Of a DNA stretch of 22,390 bases, positions 13,658 through 21,258 are shown piece by piece; position 1 is the first letter of the stretch, and the number at the start of each line of letters is the position of its first letter. This DNA is from a virus: positions 1 through 22,390 of IMG/VR virus record IMGVR_UViG_3300017779_000178; one strand, given 5' to 3'. The notes under the pieces are model-generated. The model was given only the letters and a program-made list of their open reading frames with translations, was not told where the DNA came from and did not search any database. The translations under genes and the position numbers were made by a program.

Positions 13658-14562
13658 GCTGGGCACATCAACAAACACTCACACTCAATCCAGGCAAAGA
13701 GCTTCAAGCGGAGTTGGAACTTCAGCTTGAGCTTGCAAAGACAGAAGTAGAAATAAAACGCGACATTGTTCGTCAACATAAGCTCAGGTCGCAGCATTCA
13801 ACCAATCAATGGATTCGAATACGAGACGCTTACAACCAGCCCCACTCATGGCTGGTGTATCAGCTCACGGGTGGTCATACACACTTAAAAGAGCGGATAG
13901 AAGTGTTGATCAAGCACTATCACCAAACAGCGGACGAGCAGTGCCGTGACAACTATGAAGCTCTACAAAGAGCAGAAGCACGCTACGAAGCCGTCCAAGA
14001 GCGTGAGGCGCAAGCTAAAATGAGACTCAGCATGGTACGCGATCAAGCTGACATCGTTGCCAGCAGAGACATGCTCGACAGATCATTGCGCGACAATGCT
14101 TACTACGTACCTGACTCTTTGCAGTTGTCCTTCAACAACAACCCACATCAATACCGAGTCACCTTCAGCCTGCGTAACATCATCGCCATCAACCCTCGTG
14201 GTAACAATCCCATTGAGATTCCGCCTCTGCGTATCGACTTTTATATCAACCCAACCGGCAGTCACGATCTTGTAGTTCGTAACGACATCGGTCGCCCTTA
14301 CTGGACAGATCGGTACAAAGGCTACTCCGAGGTTCCGTTGTTGCACCCACACATGACCGGTGAAACGACGCTGTGCTTGGGCGACTTTGGTGAAGGTGTT
14401 ACCGAAGCAATCAGTGAAGGTGACTTCGTTACTGCTATCACAATACTCACCATGTTCTTTCAGCAATACGATCCTGATGATTCGGCTGGCCTGCATTTTA
14501 ATGCGTGGCCCGAAGCTACGTTTGATGAGGATCGGCATATCGCTGACTACGCAGACGCTTAG
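13654..14562 (+). CDS. E2-like (UBC-fold) conjugating enzyme with N-terminal coiled coil
   Basis: A 302-aa protein overlapping the JAMM stop by 4 bases. Residues about 13-150 are a long charged coiled coil (KELQAELELQLELAKTEVE onward). The C-terminal domain is E2-like: strands in PHQYRVTFSLRNII and IEIPPLRIDFYINP, then the E2 signature HPHMTGETTLCLGDFGEG with His 231/233 and the predicted catalytic Cys 241, and a final helix EGDFVTAITILTMFFQQY. HPH-x7-Cys-x-Gly is the prokaryotic E2/UBC pattern. Full-length E2s are about 150 aa, so the coiled coil is an added module, perhaps for dimerisation or target choice. Recognition rests on motif, predicted strands and neighbours. Confidence 0.85.
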   Translation: MSWAHQQTLTLNPGKELQAELELQLELAKTEVEIKRDIVRQHKLRSQHSTNQWIRIRDAYNQPHSWLVYQLTGGHTHLKERIEVLIKHYHQTADEQCRDNYEALQRAEARYEAVQEREAQAKMRLSMVRDQADIVASRDMLDRSLRDNAYYVPDSLQLSFNNNPHQYRVTFSLRNIIAINPRGNNPIEIPPLRIDFYINPTGSHDLVVRNDIGRPYWTDRYKGYSEVPLLHPHMTGETTLCLGDFGEGVTEAISEGDFVTAITILTMFFQQYDPDDSAGLHFNAWPEATFDEDRHIADYADA

Positions 14563-14569
14563 GAGCCCC

Positions 14570-14752
14570 ATGATCGACAAAGCAATTCAATTCGCCCTGA
14601 CCTTTCTGACCATCAAACAATTTTTGCGGGAACTAAACGATGAAACAACTGGAGCTGAAGCTGACTCTGGAGAACGAGGAGCTAGAACTGTTCACGGAGA
14701 TAGCGCTGCAGATACAGCAGCACCTGAAGACCCTAGCCAATCAACAACCTGA
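14570..14752 (+). CDS. Small unknown protein, overlaps the next frame
   Basis: A 60-aa frame with AGGAG 4 bases before its ATG, directly after the E2 gene. The first 24 residues (MIDKAIQFALTFLTIKQFLR) form a hydrophobic helix; the remainder looks like out-of-frame polar sequence and overlaps the 44-aa frame below. Either it is translated with a poorly constrained tail, or only its start is functional (translation handing over to 14640). No family recognised. Confidence 0.5.
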   Translation: MIDKAIQFALTFLTIKQFLRELNDETTGAEADSGERGARTVHGDSAADTAAPEDPSQSTT

Positions 14753-14774
14753 CGATGAGGAGGACAAAGACTAA
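14640..14774 (+). CDS. Nested small acidic helical protein (44 aa)
   Basis: A 44-aa frame, MKQLELKLTLENEELELFTE then IALQIQQHLKTLANQQ and an acidic end. It overlaps most of the 60-aa frame above in another register and joins the next gene by TAATG. It has only GGGA upstream as a weak SD; coupling to the 60-aa gene would help. The composition is more protein-like than the overlapped tail, so this is the better candidate for that stretch. Confidence 0.55.
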   Translation: MKQLELKLTLENEELELFTEIALQIQQHLKTLANQQPDDEEDKD

Positions 14775-15058
14775 TGTTCACAGCAGGACTAATCGCAGCA
14801 GCAGGCTTACTGTTTCTGCTATTCAAGTTCGGCATCCGCCGAGTCATTACCTATGACATCTTCTTTGATGTCGCTATCACTGCCATCTTGATGGTGTCAC
14901 TTGCTGGCACATTCAGCGGCATGATGGCTGCTCTCTTTGGCGGCCTGATAGTATCAATCGTACTATTCATCATGAAACGTACGATGCGCCACGAAAAATT
15001 ATCACTGGTTAAGACCAAATCATTTCCATATCGGAGGTTCGCATGGACGGAACAGTAA
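14774..15058 (+). CDS. Small membrane protein (three hydrophobic helices)
   Basis: A 94-aa protein with AGGAGG about 11 bases before the ATG and TAATG coupling to the previous frame. Helices lie at about residues 2-19, 30-50 and 51-70 (LIAAAGLLFLLF, VAITAILMVSLAG, ALFGGLIVSIVLFIM), followed by a basic tail. It overlaps the next gene by 16 bases. Function unknown; it recalls other short membrane proteins of this cluster. A dyad site (14949-14965) is embedded in its third helix codons. Confidence 0.75.
   Translation: MFTAGLIAAAGLLFLLFKFGIRRVITYDIFFDVAITAILMVSLAGTFSGMMAALFGGLIVSIVLFIMKRTMRHEKLSLVKTKSFPYRRFAWTEQ
14949..14965. promoter_or_regulatory. Dyad site 6: TAGTAT-CAATC-GTACTA
   Basis: One arm mismatch, 5-bp spacer, inside the membrane-protein gene and about 80 bases before the zinc-ribbon gene. 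It is in coding sequence, as sites 3 and 5 are. Confidence 0.55.
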
Positions 15059-15534
15059 GAGCACAGGAGTTCGAGACCACCCCCTATCACGCTGTGTGTT
15101 GTACACACTGCAACTATGACATGGGCTACGACCACAGAAACACGACGGGCATGCAGCAATCTGTCGACTATGTAACCTGCCCCGAATGCTTCACCAAGCA
15201 ATACAAGACCGCCGCTAATTACGCTCCCCCCAGTTGGTATGAGACCAATGCAGCCAGCTCCAACATGGCAGATAGAGCTGCCGACTCAGACACCGAGACC
15301 TACCAAATTTTAGAAAACGTTTCTGGTTATCGCGTTTATAACTTCGAGTTCCCCGAAGGCTTGAGCTGGGATGACGTCAGGCATCACGAGATTGATTGGT
15401 GTGGCCAACGAATAAGAATTACGTGGACTGACGGTACAGAGTCACGCCTCGACATAGGTTATGGCGAACTAGAGGATCTCGAAGATACCGGCGATATCCG
15501 AATCCAGAACTGGGATGGAGACGAAGTCTATTGA
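15043..15534 (+). CDS. Zinc-ribbon protein of unknown function
   Basis: A 163-aa protein; GGAGG lies 6 bases before the ATG. Residues 19-49 form one zinc ribbon: CCTHC (Cys 19/20, 23) and TCPEC (Cys 46, 49). The rest is an acidic, Trp/Asp-rich domain with repeated strands (WCGQRIRITWTDGTE, then RLDIGYGELED). Only four or five Cys are available, so it is not a RING finger (which needs eight ligands); an E3-type role is not supported. It may be a nucleic-acid or protein-contact module. It joins the next gene by TTGA overlap. Confidence 0.78.
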   Translation: MDGTVRAQEFETTPYHAVCCTHCNYDMGYDHRNTTGMQQSVDYVTCPECFTKQYKTAANYAPPSWYETNAASSNMADRAADSDTETYQILENVSGYRVYNFEFPEGLSWDDVRHHEIDWCGQRIRITWTDGTESRLDIGYGELEDLEDTGDIRIQNWDGDEVY

Positions 15535-15716
15535 ACACTATCGATGAACCTACCTGCTGCAAGTGCGGCAAGGAATGCACCCCAGTCATACTCGAATGGG
15601 ACGAGCCCGTCGAGTTCTGGGGTGGCATGAGCACTGAGCGCTTCTACACCGTCGACAGCGACTGCTGTAAAGACGAGGTAGAACTACCTACAAACTTTTC
15701 TATTCACGACTATTAG
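15531..15716 (+). CDS. Small Cys-rich protein, TTG start
   Basis: A 61-aa frame starting at TTG that overlaps the previous TGA, with GGAG about 12 bases upstream; the coupling makes the rare start plausible. The N-terminus carries CCKCGKEC (Cys 9, 10, 12, 16) and a later CC (DSDCCKDE) suggests one compact zinc site. No family is recognised. Its TAG stop is the first three bases of dyad site 7. Confidence 0.65.
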   Translation: MNTIDEPTCCKCGKECTPVILEWDEPVEFWGGMSTERFYTVDSDCCKDEVELPTNFSIHDY

Positions 15717-15730
15717 TACAGGAGGTACTA
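15714..15730 (+). promoter_or_regulatory. Dyad site 7: TAGTAC-AGGAG-GTACTA (perfect, SD in the loop)
   Basis: Perfect 6-5-6 dyad whose loop AGGAG is the ribosome site of the ATG at 15733; the spacing from AGGAG to the ATG is 8 bases. Upstream GUACAGGAGGU resembles the CsrA consensus (RUACARGGAUGU) and would present GGA in a 5-nt loop. It also overlaps the previous stop codon. Confidence 0.8.
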
Positions 15731-15732
15731 TT

Positions 15733-15942
15733 ATGGATCGCGACGAGTTTCTTAATCAAAGCGAGCAAGTCGAAGAGCGACTGTCACGCGACGCAAACTC
15801 TTACGACATGTTGGTCTACAACTTTGTGTGGCTCAAAAGCCGCAAGCCCGAACTACACGCAGAGCTGATGCGTAAGTTCCAATCGATTGAATCCAGTGTG
15901 TACGCACACAGACAAGAGCAGGACGCTAAGGATCTATTCTAA
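15733..15942 (+). CDS. Small unknown helical protein before the polymerase
   Basis: A 69-aa charged helical protein (MDRDEFLNQSEQVEERLSR, then FVWLKSRKPELHAELMRKFQS). Its ribosome site lies in the loop of dyad site 7, so its translation is probably the most directly controlled in the cluster. It ends 3 bases before the polymerase ATG. It is not recognised; small acidic/basic helical proteins beside phage polymerases can be accessory factors, which is inference. Confidence 0.75.
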   Translation: MDRDEFLNQSEQVEERLSRDANSYDMLVYNFVWLKSRKPELHAELMRKFQSIESSVYAHRQEQDAKDLF

Positions 15943-15945
15943 ATC

Positions 15946-17751
15946 ATGCTAGTAACCCTAGACTTTGAAACGTACTTTGATCCCAAGGTAAGCCTCACCA
16001 AGATGACGACGATGGAGTACGTCAAGCACCCCATGTTCAAAGTGTGGGGTGTTGGTATCAAAATAGATACCGGCCCAACCGAATGGTTCGGTGAAGACGA
16101 AGTGGAAGAAGCGCTTAATGATATCGAGTGGGACAAAGCCCACCTGCTCTGCCACAACACTCCATTCGACGGCTACATTCTTACTCAACTGTACGAGCTA
16201 GTACCCGCCTACTACTTAGACACGGCAGCTATGGCCCGTGGTAGATGGCCAGGGGAAACGTCTCGACTCAAGGATGTAGCCGTCCGATGCTTCCCAGACG
16301 ACCCAGACATGCGTAAAGGTGAAGAGCTAGTCACAGCGAAAGGTATCTATGACCTGCCACCAGACATAGAAGATTCGCTTGCTGGCTACTGTATACAAGA
16401 CGTCGATCTGACCTATGCGATTTACAACCAGCTACTGCCTGCTTACCCCCAGACCGAACTGGACATCATCGATCTCACATGCCGAATGTTTTGTGAGCCG
16501 AAGATGACGCTCAACCGATGCAAGCTCGAGTCGTTTGTCGAGTCTGAGCGTGCGCACTCGGAGCAAGCTATCGAGAAATCTGGTCTGGATCGTAAGGTCT
16601 TGGCCAGTAATCAGCAGTTTTCAGCATGGGCTGAAGAGCAAGGACTGACAGTACCAACAAAAACCAGTCCATCCACGGGCAACAAGATACCTGCCTTTGG
16701 TAAAAATGACGCTGCGTATAAGCAGTGGCAACAGCAGCACCCTGAATACAATCATGTATGGCAGGGCAGAGAAGCAGTAAAGAGCAGACTCAATGAAACA
16801 CGGGCACAACGTTTCATTGATTGTGCTAACGCAGGTAGTCGACTACCCGCACCCCTTCGCTACTACGCTGCTCATACCGGTAGGTTTGGAGGTACCGATA
16901 AGATCAACCTTCAGAACCTGCCTCGCAACAGCGAACTACGTAAAGCGATAGAAGCACCGTCCGGTGGCTTCCTCTACGTAGCGGATCTATCAAACATCGA
17001 GTCTCGTATGTTGGCATGGCTTGCCGAAGAAGATGAGCTACTGCAAATGTACCGAGACGGCACCGATGTTTACTGTGATTTTGCATCCAAGGTTTACGGA
17101 CGCACGATCACTAAAGACGATGCAATCGAACGCTTTGTAGGTAAGACGGCAATACTAGGTCTTGGCTACGGTATGGGCGCTCAGAAGTTCCAAGCCACAT
17201 TGAAGCAAGCCAACATAGAAATGGATTTCTTTGAGGCCAAAACTATCGTCGATGAATACCGAACGGCTTATCCACACATCCCCAACCTGTGGAATCGGCT
17301 CAACGCTTTACTTACTGAGTCTTCGAACATGGGCAGGGTGCAGGATGACGACGCTTTCGGTTACGCCTACAGGTGTATCCAAGCGGCACCCAATTCGATT
17401 CTCCTCCCGAATGGAATGTCGCTTCGATACCCTTTTTTAACCTGCACAAAAGCCGGTTTAACGTATCAATCTATGGGCAAACCCGTCTCTACCTATGGCG
17501 GGCGCATCACCGAGAACGTTGTACAAGCACTGGCTCGCATTGTCTTATGCGATCACATGCTGCAAATACAGCGCCGACCAGAATTTGAAGTTGTGCTGAC
17601 AGTACATGACGAAGTCATCGCCATAAGTCAGCAGGACAACCCAGAAGATAAATTGAACAGCATGATCGATATCATGCGCCAGCCCCCTAAGTGGGCACCT
17701 GACCTACCGCTCGATGCAGAAGGCGGCTGGGACGTTAGCTACAGCAAATGA
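15946..17751 (+). CDS. Family A DNA polymerase with 3'-5' exonuclease, no 5' nuclease
   Basis: A 601-aa replicative polymerase. The proofreading exonuclease has LDFET (Asp 6, Glu 8), HNTPFDGY (His 70, Asn 71, Asp 75) and YCIQDVDLT (Asp 152). The polymerase palm and fingers have motif A ADLSNIESRMLAW (Asp 347), motif B KTAILGLGYG (Lys 400, Tyr 408) and motif C VHDEV (His 554, Asp 555). Motif A is DLSNIESR where Pol I has DYSQIELR, a variant seen in phage enzymes. The 5'-3' exonuclease of Pol I is absent, as usual for phage. The SD is weak (AAGG about 14 bases upstream), so coupling from the preceding gene is likely. The stop overlaps the next ATG. Confidence 0.96.
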   Translation: MLVTLDFETYFDPKVSLTKMTTMEYVKHPMFKVWGVGIKIDTGPTEWFGEDEVEEALNDIEWDKAHLLCHNTPFDGYILTQLYELVPAYYLDTAAMARGRWPGETSRLKDVAVRCFPDDPDMRKGEELVTAKGIYDLPPDIEDSLAGYCIQDVDLTYAIYNQLLPAYPQTELDIIDLTCRMFCEPKMTLNRCKLESFVESERAHSEQAIEKSGLDRKVLASNQQFSAWAEEQGLTVPTKTSPSTGNKIPAFGKNDAAYKQWQQQHPEYNHVWQGREAVKSRLNETRAQRFIDCANAGSRLPAPLRYYAAHTGRFGGTDKINLQNLPRNSELRKAIEAPSGGFLYVADLSNIESRMLAWLAEEDELLQMYRDGTDVYCDFASKVYGRTITKDDAIERFVGKTAILGLGYGMGAQKFQATLKQANIEMDFFEAKTIVDEYRTAYPHIPNLWNRLNALLTESSNMGRVQDDDAFGYAYRCIQAAPNSILLPNGMSLRYPFLTCTKAGLTYQSMGKPVSTYGGRITENVVQALARIVLCDHMLQIQRRPEFEVVLTVHDEVIAISQQDNPEDKLNSMIDIMRQPPKWAPDLPLDAEGGWDVSYSK

Positions 17752-17927
17752 GTGGTCTTGTACTGTCAAGAAAGCTCACGGAGCAGGTACTTCTTGAAAT
17801 GCAAGATGGCTCCGAGGTGCTGATCACCGTCAGCCGGATAGATAAAAACCAAGTCCGCTTGCATTTCGAAGCACCAAAAGAGGTAAAAATTAACAGGATC
17901 AAAAGAAACGATATTGACCATAAATAG
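17748..17927 (+). CDS. csrA: CsrA/RsmA-like RNA-binding regulator
   Basis: A 59-aa frame overlapping the polymerase stop by 4 bases, too short for many gene finders. It matches CsrA along its length: MSGLVLSRKLTEQVLLE for bacterial MLILTRRVGETLMI, EVLITVSRIDKNQVRLHFEAP for the VTVLGVKGNQVRIGVNAP strands, and PKEVKINRIKRNDI for PKEVAVHREEIY. The conserved Leu4 and Arg positions and the APKEV turn are present; the RNA-contact Arg near the end is retained (INRIKR). CsrA homodimers bind GGA in hairpin loops, usually over ribosome sites. The family in a phage is known but uncommon. It sits between polymerase and primase, and its TAG stop begins dyad site 8. Confidence 0.88.
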   Translation: MSGLVLSRKLTEQVLLEMQDGSEVLITVSRIDKNQVRLHFEAPKEVKINRIKRNDIDHK

Positions 17928-17941
17928 TAGTAGTTATACTA
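17925..17941. promoter_or_regulatory. Dyad site 8: TAGTAG-TAGTT-ATACTA
   Basis: Inner arm bases differ (TAGTA...TACTA conserved), 5-bp spacer. It starts at the csrA stop codon and lies 28 bases before the primase-helicase ATG (17969). Confidence 0.55.
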
Positions 17942-17968
17942 TCGACAGCCGCGTTGGAGGAGAACAAT

Positions 17969-20458
17969 ATGCAGCTGAACTTCCTATCCGCCAGTAATGG
18001 CCTACCCCTTACCAAGACTTTCAGCGCTACCGGCTCTACTCCATACCCACTTGTCACTCACGTCGACAGCCATACGTTCACTGTTGATACGATCTCAGAC
18101 TTCCATGACACGCTGCGCCAGCAATCACAGCTAGGTCATTGCTTACTCAAAGGTGACCTCAAGCAGCCGCTCGTCAACGAGTCCCGCAAAGGCAAGTCAA
18201 ACCGCAATGCTTATACAGACTTGCTTGTGCTCGACATCGACGGCCTGCGCATACCCAATACAAAGTTCTCAACCGGCCCGCTCACCACGGTTCATATCGA
18301 GCACATTGCCAACATGATCGTATCCGCCCTGCCCGATGAGCTTAACGACGTTAGCTTTATCGCTCAGGCATCCAGTTCTTTTGGCATGAAGTCGGATCGA
18401 TTCTCGCTGCACCTATTCTTTATGCTCACTGTGCCGCTACCACCTAAGACGGTGAAGTTATGGCTACAGCACGTTAACCACGCAGATACCTTATTCGAAG
18501 AACAGATCGAGCTGTCCGTCAACGGACACTCTCTCAAGTACGTGGTGGACACCAGTGTTGCTGATAACAGCAAACTGATATTCATCGCACCACCAACGTT
18601 TGCTGATAAGACTCTTGACCCGTTTCAAGACTCTGATCAACGGATCGTATTGGTAAACAAAGGACAAGAGACCTTAGACCTTGCACCTTTGATGAGTGGC
18701 ATTAGCCGAGAAGCCATGTTCAGTGTCAGCAGAGCCAAGAAAGACGCGCTGCGTGACACGGCTGGCATGAACAGAAAGAAAGAAAAAATACAGATAGCAC
18801 AAGTTAATTATCGCAACGAAGAAATCCTAACCAACCCAGACAAAGTATCGATTACGGTATCGGACGACAGTAGCTCGCCATTCATCCGCTGTAATATCAA
18901 CGGTGGTGACAGCGGTGCGTACTACTTCAACCTCGATGCTCCGACCTACATGTACAACTTCAAAGACGAACCGATCTTTGAGATTGAGAAAGCCGATCCA
19001 GACTTCTATCTCAGCATCTTTGAGATGTTTGACGATCACATCAGCGAGTCCGGTAAGGCTTCCGTTCCTGTAGCAATCCGTGATTTTTACACAGACATCT
19101 ACTACTGCGGCCTGTTTGACCCAAACATTCAGCAGTTCAGTGACAACTACCCGCTAACTCCGCTAGCTAAAGGGTCTATCGACAGCTTCATGCTCAGTCA
19201 CGGACGCCCTGTACCTGACTTCATACCTGACGCCCGAGTCATCTTCGACCCAACGCAGAAGGAAGAAGCCATACAGCTGCAGAACACGCCGTACCACATC
19301 AATATGTATCGGCAGACCGACTACATGCTCAACGCAACTGAACCTGATAGGCCTTTGACCTTAGGCCAAGGGCCAAAGATCCAAGACAAGTGTCCTCTCA
19401 CCTATAAGCTGATACATCACATACTGGGCAATGGTGACGAGGAGCTTGAACGCTTCCTTAATTGGCTGGCTTACATATACCAAACACGACAGAAGGCTGG
19501 CACTGCTTGGGTGCTGACGGGTGTACCAGGCACCGGTAAGGGTCTGTTCTATAGCCGCATACTTCGACCGCTGTTTGGTGAAGCGCACGTACCAATGAAG
19601 GCGCTGCAGAACATCGAAGAGCAATTCAATTTGTACATGCGCACTGCCCTCTTCCTCATTGTCGATGAGTTCCACATGAGCAGTGCTAGCCAAGGCACTA
19701 TTAAGATTGCAGACAAACTCAAGAACCAGATTACTGAGAACACGACTACGATCCGCGCAATGCGTAGCAACCAGACTGAAGTAAAGAACTTTACGAACTT
19801 TATATTCCTGACCAACCGGCTCGATGCCGTGAAGATCGAAGACGGAGATCGCCGGTACAACATTGCACCTCGACAAGAAACCAAACTCGAAGTCGCTCAC
19901 CCTGAGGTCATTGAACGCATCGATGAGCTTCACAAAGAGTTACATGACTTCGCAGGCATCTTGAAAACATACGAAGTCAACACGCGTCTCGTCAGAACCT
20001 GCGTCAACAACGATGCGAAAACCGAGATGCGACACGTCAGCATGTCTGTGTTCGAAGACTTCTGTCGCGCCTTGAAAGAAGGCGAGCTTGAGTTCTTCAC
20101 CGACGTGTTACAGATAGAAACGACCAACGTCATGGGTAGCGGTGACGTACTACCCGCTCAACGTTTCGTTAAGAGTTGGTTAGCTAAGAGCAGCGAAGAC
20201 TACATGATGATCAAGGACGAACATCTACGCGTTGTCTTTCACGCTCTGACCGAACAAACGCCACGCATCAACGCAAAAGAATTTGGCAAACGCCTTGATC
20301 GCAACGGCCTAACTAAGACACGCAAGCGTCAGTCTGGTGCAGACCGCGACGCCAACCCAATACGCGGTATAGAAGTGAACTGGAAGATATCCGATGAAAG
20401 TCGTGACGAACTGATCGACACCTACTTCAACACCAAAGATAAACAATTAGTCGCTTAG
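17969..20458 (+). CDS. Primase-helicase (AEP-like primase fused to SF3-type helicase)
   Basis: An 829-aa protein. N-terminal archaeo-eukaryotic primase-like domain: LLVLDIDG (Asp 89/91), RFSLHLFF (His 148), and VVDTSVADNSKLIFIAPP (Asp 194), in the AEP motif order. The C-terminal helicase has Walker A GVPGTGKG (Lys 524), Walker B LFLIVDEFH (Asp 566, Glu 567), then FIFLTNR and the DGDRRYN arginine finger (superfamily III/D5 type). It would unwind DNA and prime both strands. The ATG at 17969 has GGAGG about 8 bases upstream; the upstream TTG (17954) lies ahead of that SD and is rejected. Primase plus helicase in one chain supplies the fork beside the polymerase; no separate loader is visible. 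Confidence 0.93.
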   Translation: MQLNFLSASNGLPLTKTFSATGSTPYPLVTHVDSHTFTVDTISDFHDTLRQQSQLGHCLLKGDLKQPLVNESRKGKSNRNAYTDLLVLDIDGLRIPNTKFSTGPLTTVHIEHIANMIVSALPDELNDVSFIAQASSSFGMKSDRFSLHLFFMLTVPLPPKTVKLWLQHVNHADTLFEEQIELSVNGHSLKYVVDTSVADNSKLIFIAPPTFADKTLDPFQDSDQRIVLVNKGQETLDLAPLMSGISREAMFSVSRAKKDALRDTAGMNRKKEKIQIAQVNYRNEEILTNPDKVSITVSDDSSSPFIRCNINGGDSGAYYFNLDAPTYMYNFKDEPIFEIEKADPDFYLSIFEMFDDHISESGKASVPVAIRDFYTDIYYCGLFDPNIQQFSDNYPLTPLAKGSIDSFMLSHGRPVPDFIPDARVIFDPTQKEEAIQLQNTPYHINMYRQTDYMLNATEPDRPLTLGQGPKIQDKCPLTYKLIHHILGNGDEELERFLNWLAYIYQTRQKAGTAWVLTGVPGTGKGLFYSRILRPLFGEAHVPMKALQNIEEQFNLYMRTALFLIVDEFHMSSASQGTIKIADKLKNQITENTTTIRAMRSNQTEVKNFTNFIFLTNRLDAVKIEDGDRRYNIAPRQETKLEVAHPEVIERIDELHKELHDFAGILKTYEVNTRLVRTCVNNDAKTEMRHVSMSVFEDFCRALKEGELEFFTDVLQIETTNVMGSGDVLPAQRFVKSWLAKSSEDYMMIKDEHLRVVFHALTEQTPRINAKEFGKRLDRNGLTKTRKRQSGADRDANPIRGIEVNWKISDESRDELIDTYFNTKDKQLVA

Positions 20459-20465
20459 ACTTTTA

Positions 20466-20482
20466 TAGTAGTATTACTACTA
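20466..20482. promoter_or_regulatory. Dyad site 9: TAGTAG-TATTA-CTACTA
   Basis: Perfect inverted repeat in itself (inner base changed symmetrically from C/G to G/C), 5-bp spacer, 22 bases before the ATG of the nuclease gene at 20505 and 7 bases after the primase stop. Confidence 0.6.
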
Positions 20483-20504
20483 ACTAACGACACATAAGAA
20501 CTAT

Positions 20505-21251
20505 ATGCAATTAACCCAAGACGAAAGACCAGACCTTGAGAGCTTAACCGCCAAGCCGGACAAGCTAGGCCTTACCCCTGCATGGTCTTACTCTGCGCTC
20601 AAAGTATTCGAAGAGTGTCCCTACCGCACCTACATCAGCCGCGTTAAGAAGGTACGAGAGCCATCAAGCCCCGCTGCAGACCGTGGCACAGCTATCCACC
20701 AAGAAGCTGAAGACTACGTCTGTGGCAAGTTAGGTGAGATGCCAGACTCGCTAAAGAAGTTCGAAGACGACTTCGAACAATTACGTGCGATGTACGCCGA
20801 TGCCAAAGTCGAACTAGAAGGTGAATGGGGCTTCGATCTTGACTGGCAACCTGTCGGTTGGATGGAACCTAAGACGTGGGCACGCATCAAGCTCGATGCT
20901 CTCGTCAATGAAGACGAGCAATCTTGCCGCGTCATCGACTACAAGACCGGCAAAAAATGGGGCAACGAGATAACGCACGGACAGCAGTGCTTGTTGTACG
21001 CCATCGGCACCTTCTTCCGTTACCCGCACATCGAGTTCGCACAAACCGAGCTGTGGTATCTCGACAAGGGCGAAAAAACAATCAAGCAGTTCACCCGTGC
21101 AGAAGCAATGGAGTTTGCTCCAGGTTTCTACAAACGCGCTGTCGCTATGACTACGTGTACAGACTATGAACCTAAGCCTAGTAAGAACAACTGCAAGTGG
21201 TGTTCATACAAAAAAGGTGAGCCACCTGAGTGTTACTGGGGAGTTAGCTAA
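20505..21251 (+). CDS. Cas4/AddB-like PD-(D/E)XK exonuclease
   Basis: A 248-aa nuclease of the RecB/Cas4 family. The start SYSALKVFEECPYR is the AddB/Cas4 entry motif, followed by GTAIHQEAED (His 65), KLDALV (Asp 131), VIDYKTG (Asp 145, Lys 147) and QCLLYA (Gln 161, Tyr 165). Cys 38 with Cys 230, 233 and 243 gives the one-plus-three Cys layout of an iron-sulphur cluster. It probably processes DNA ends for recombination or replication. CRISPR use is unlikely: no repeats or cas genes are present. The ATG has no strong SD; dyad site 9 is upstream. The gene is followed by a long inverted repeat. Confidence 0.92.
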   Translation: MQLTQDERPDLESLTAKPDKLGLTPAWSYSALKVFEECPYRTYISRVKKVREPSSPAADRGTAIHQEAEDYVCGKLGEMPDSLKKFEDDFEQLRAMYADAKVELEGEWGFDLDWQPVGWMEPKTWARIKLDALVNEDEQSCRVIDYKTGKKWGNEITHGQQCLLYAIGTFFRYPHIEFAQTELWYLDKGEKTIKQFTRAEAMEFAPGFYKRAVAMTTCTDYEPKPSKNNCKWCSYKKGEPPECYWGVS

Positions 21252-21258
21252 ACCGATC

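Noticed and set aside
15043-15534. RING-type E3 ligase in the zinc-ribbon gene
   Set aside because: Only one four-Cys site is available; a RING needs eight cross-braced ligands.
19361-19933. Minus-strand 190-aa frame opposite the primase-helicase
   Set aside because: Covers the reverse of Walker A and B codons; no ribosome site or protein-like pattern beyond the reverse of the real gene.
20505-21251. Nuclease as evidence of a CRISPR-Cas locus
   Set aside because: Cas4-like proteins are common in phage replication modules, and no CRISPR repeats or other cas genes are seen in the window.
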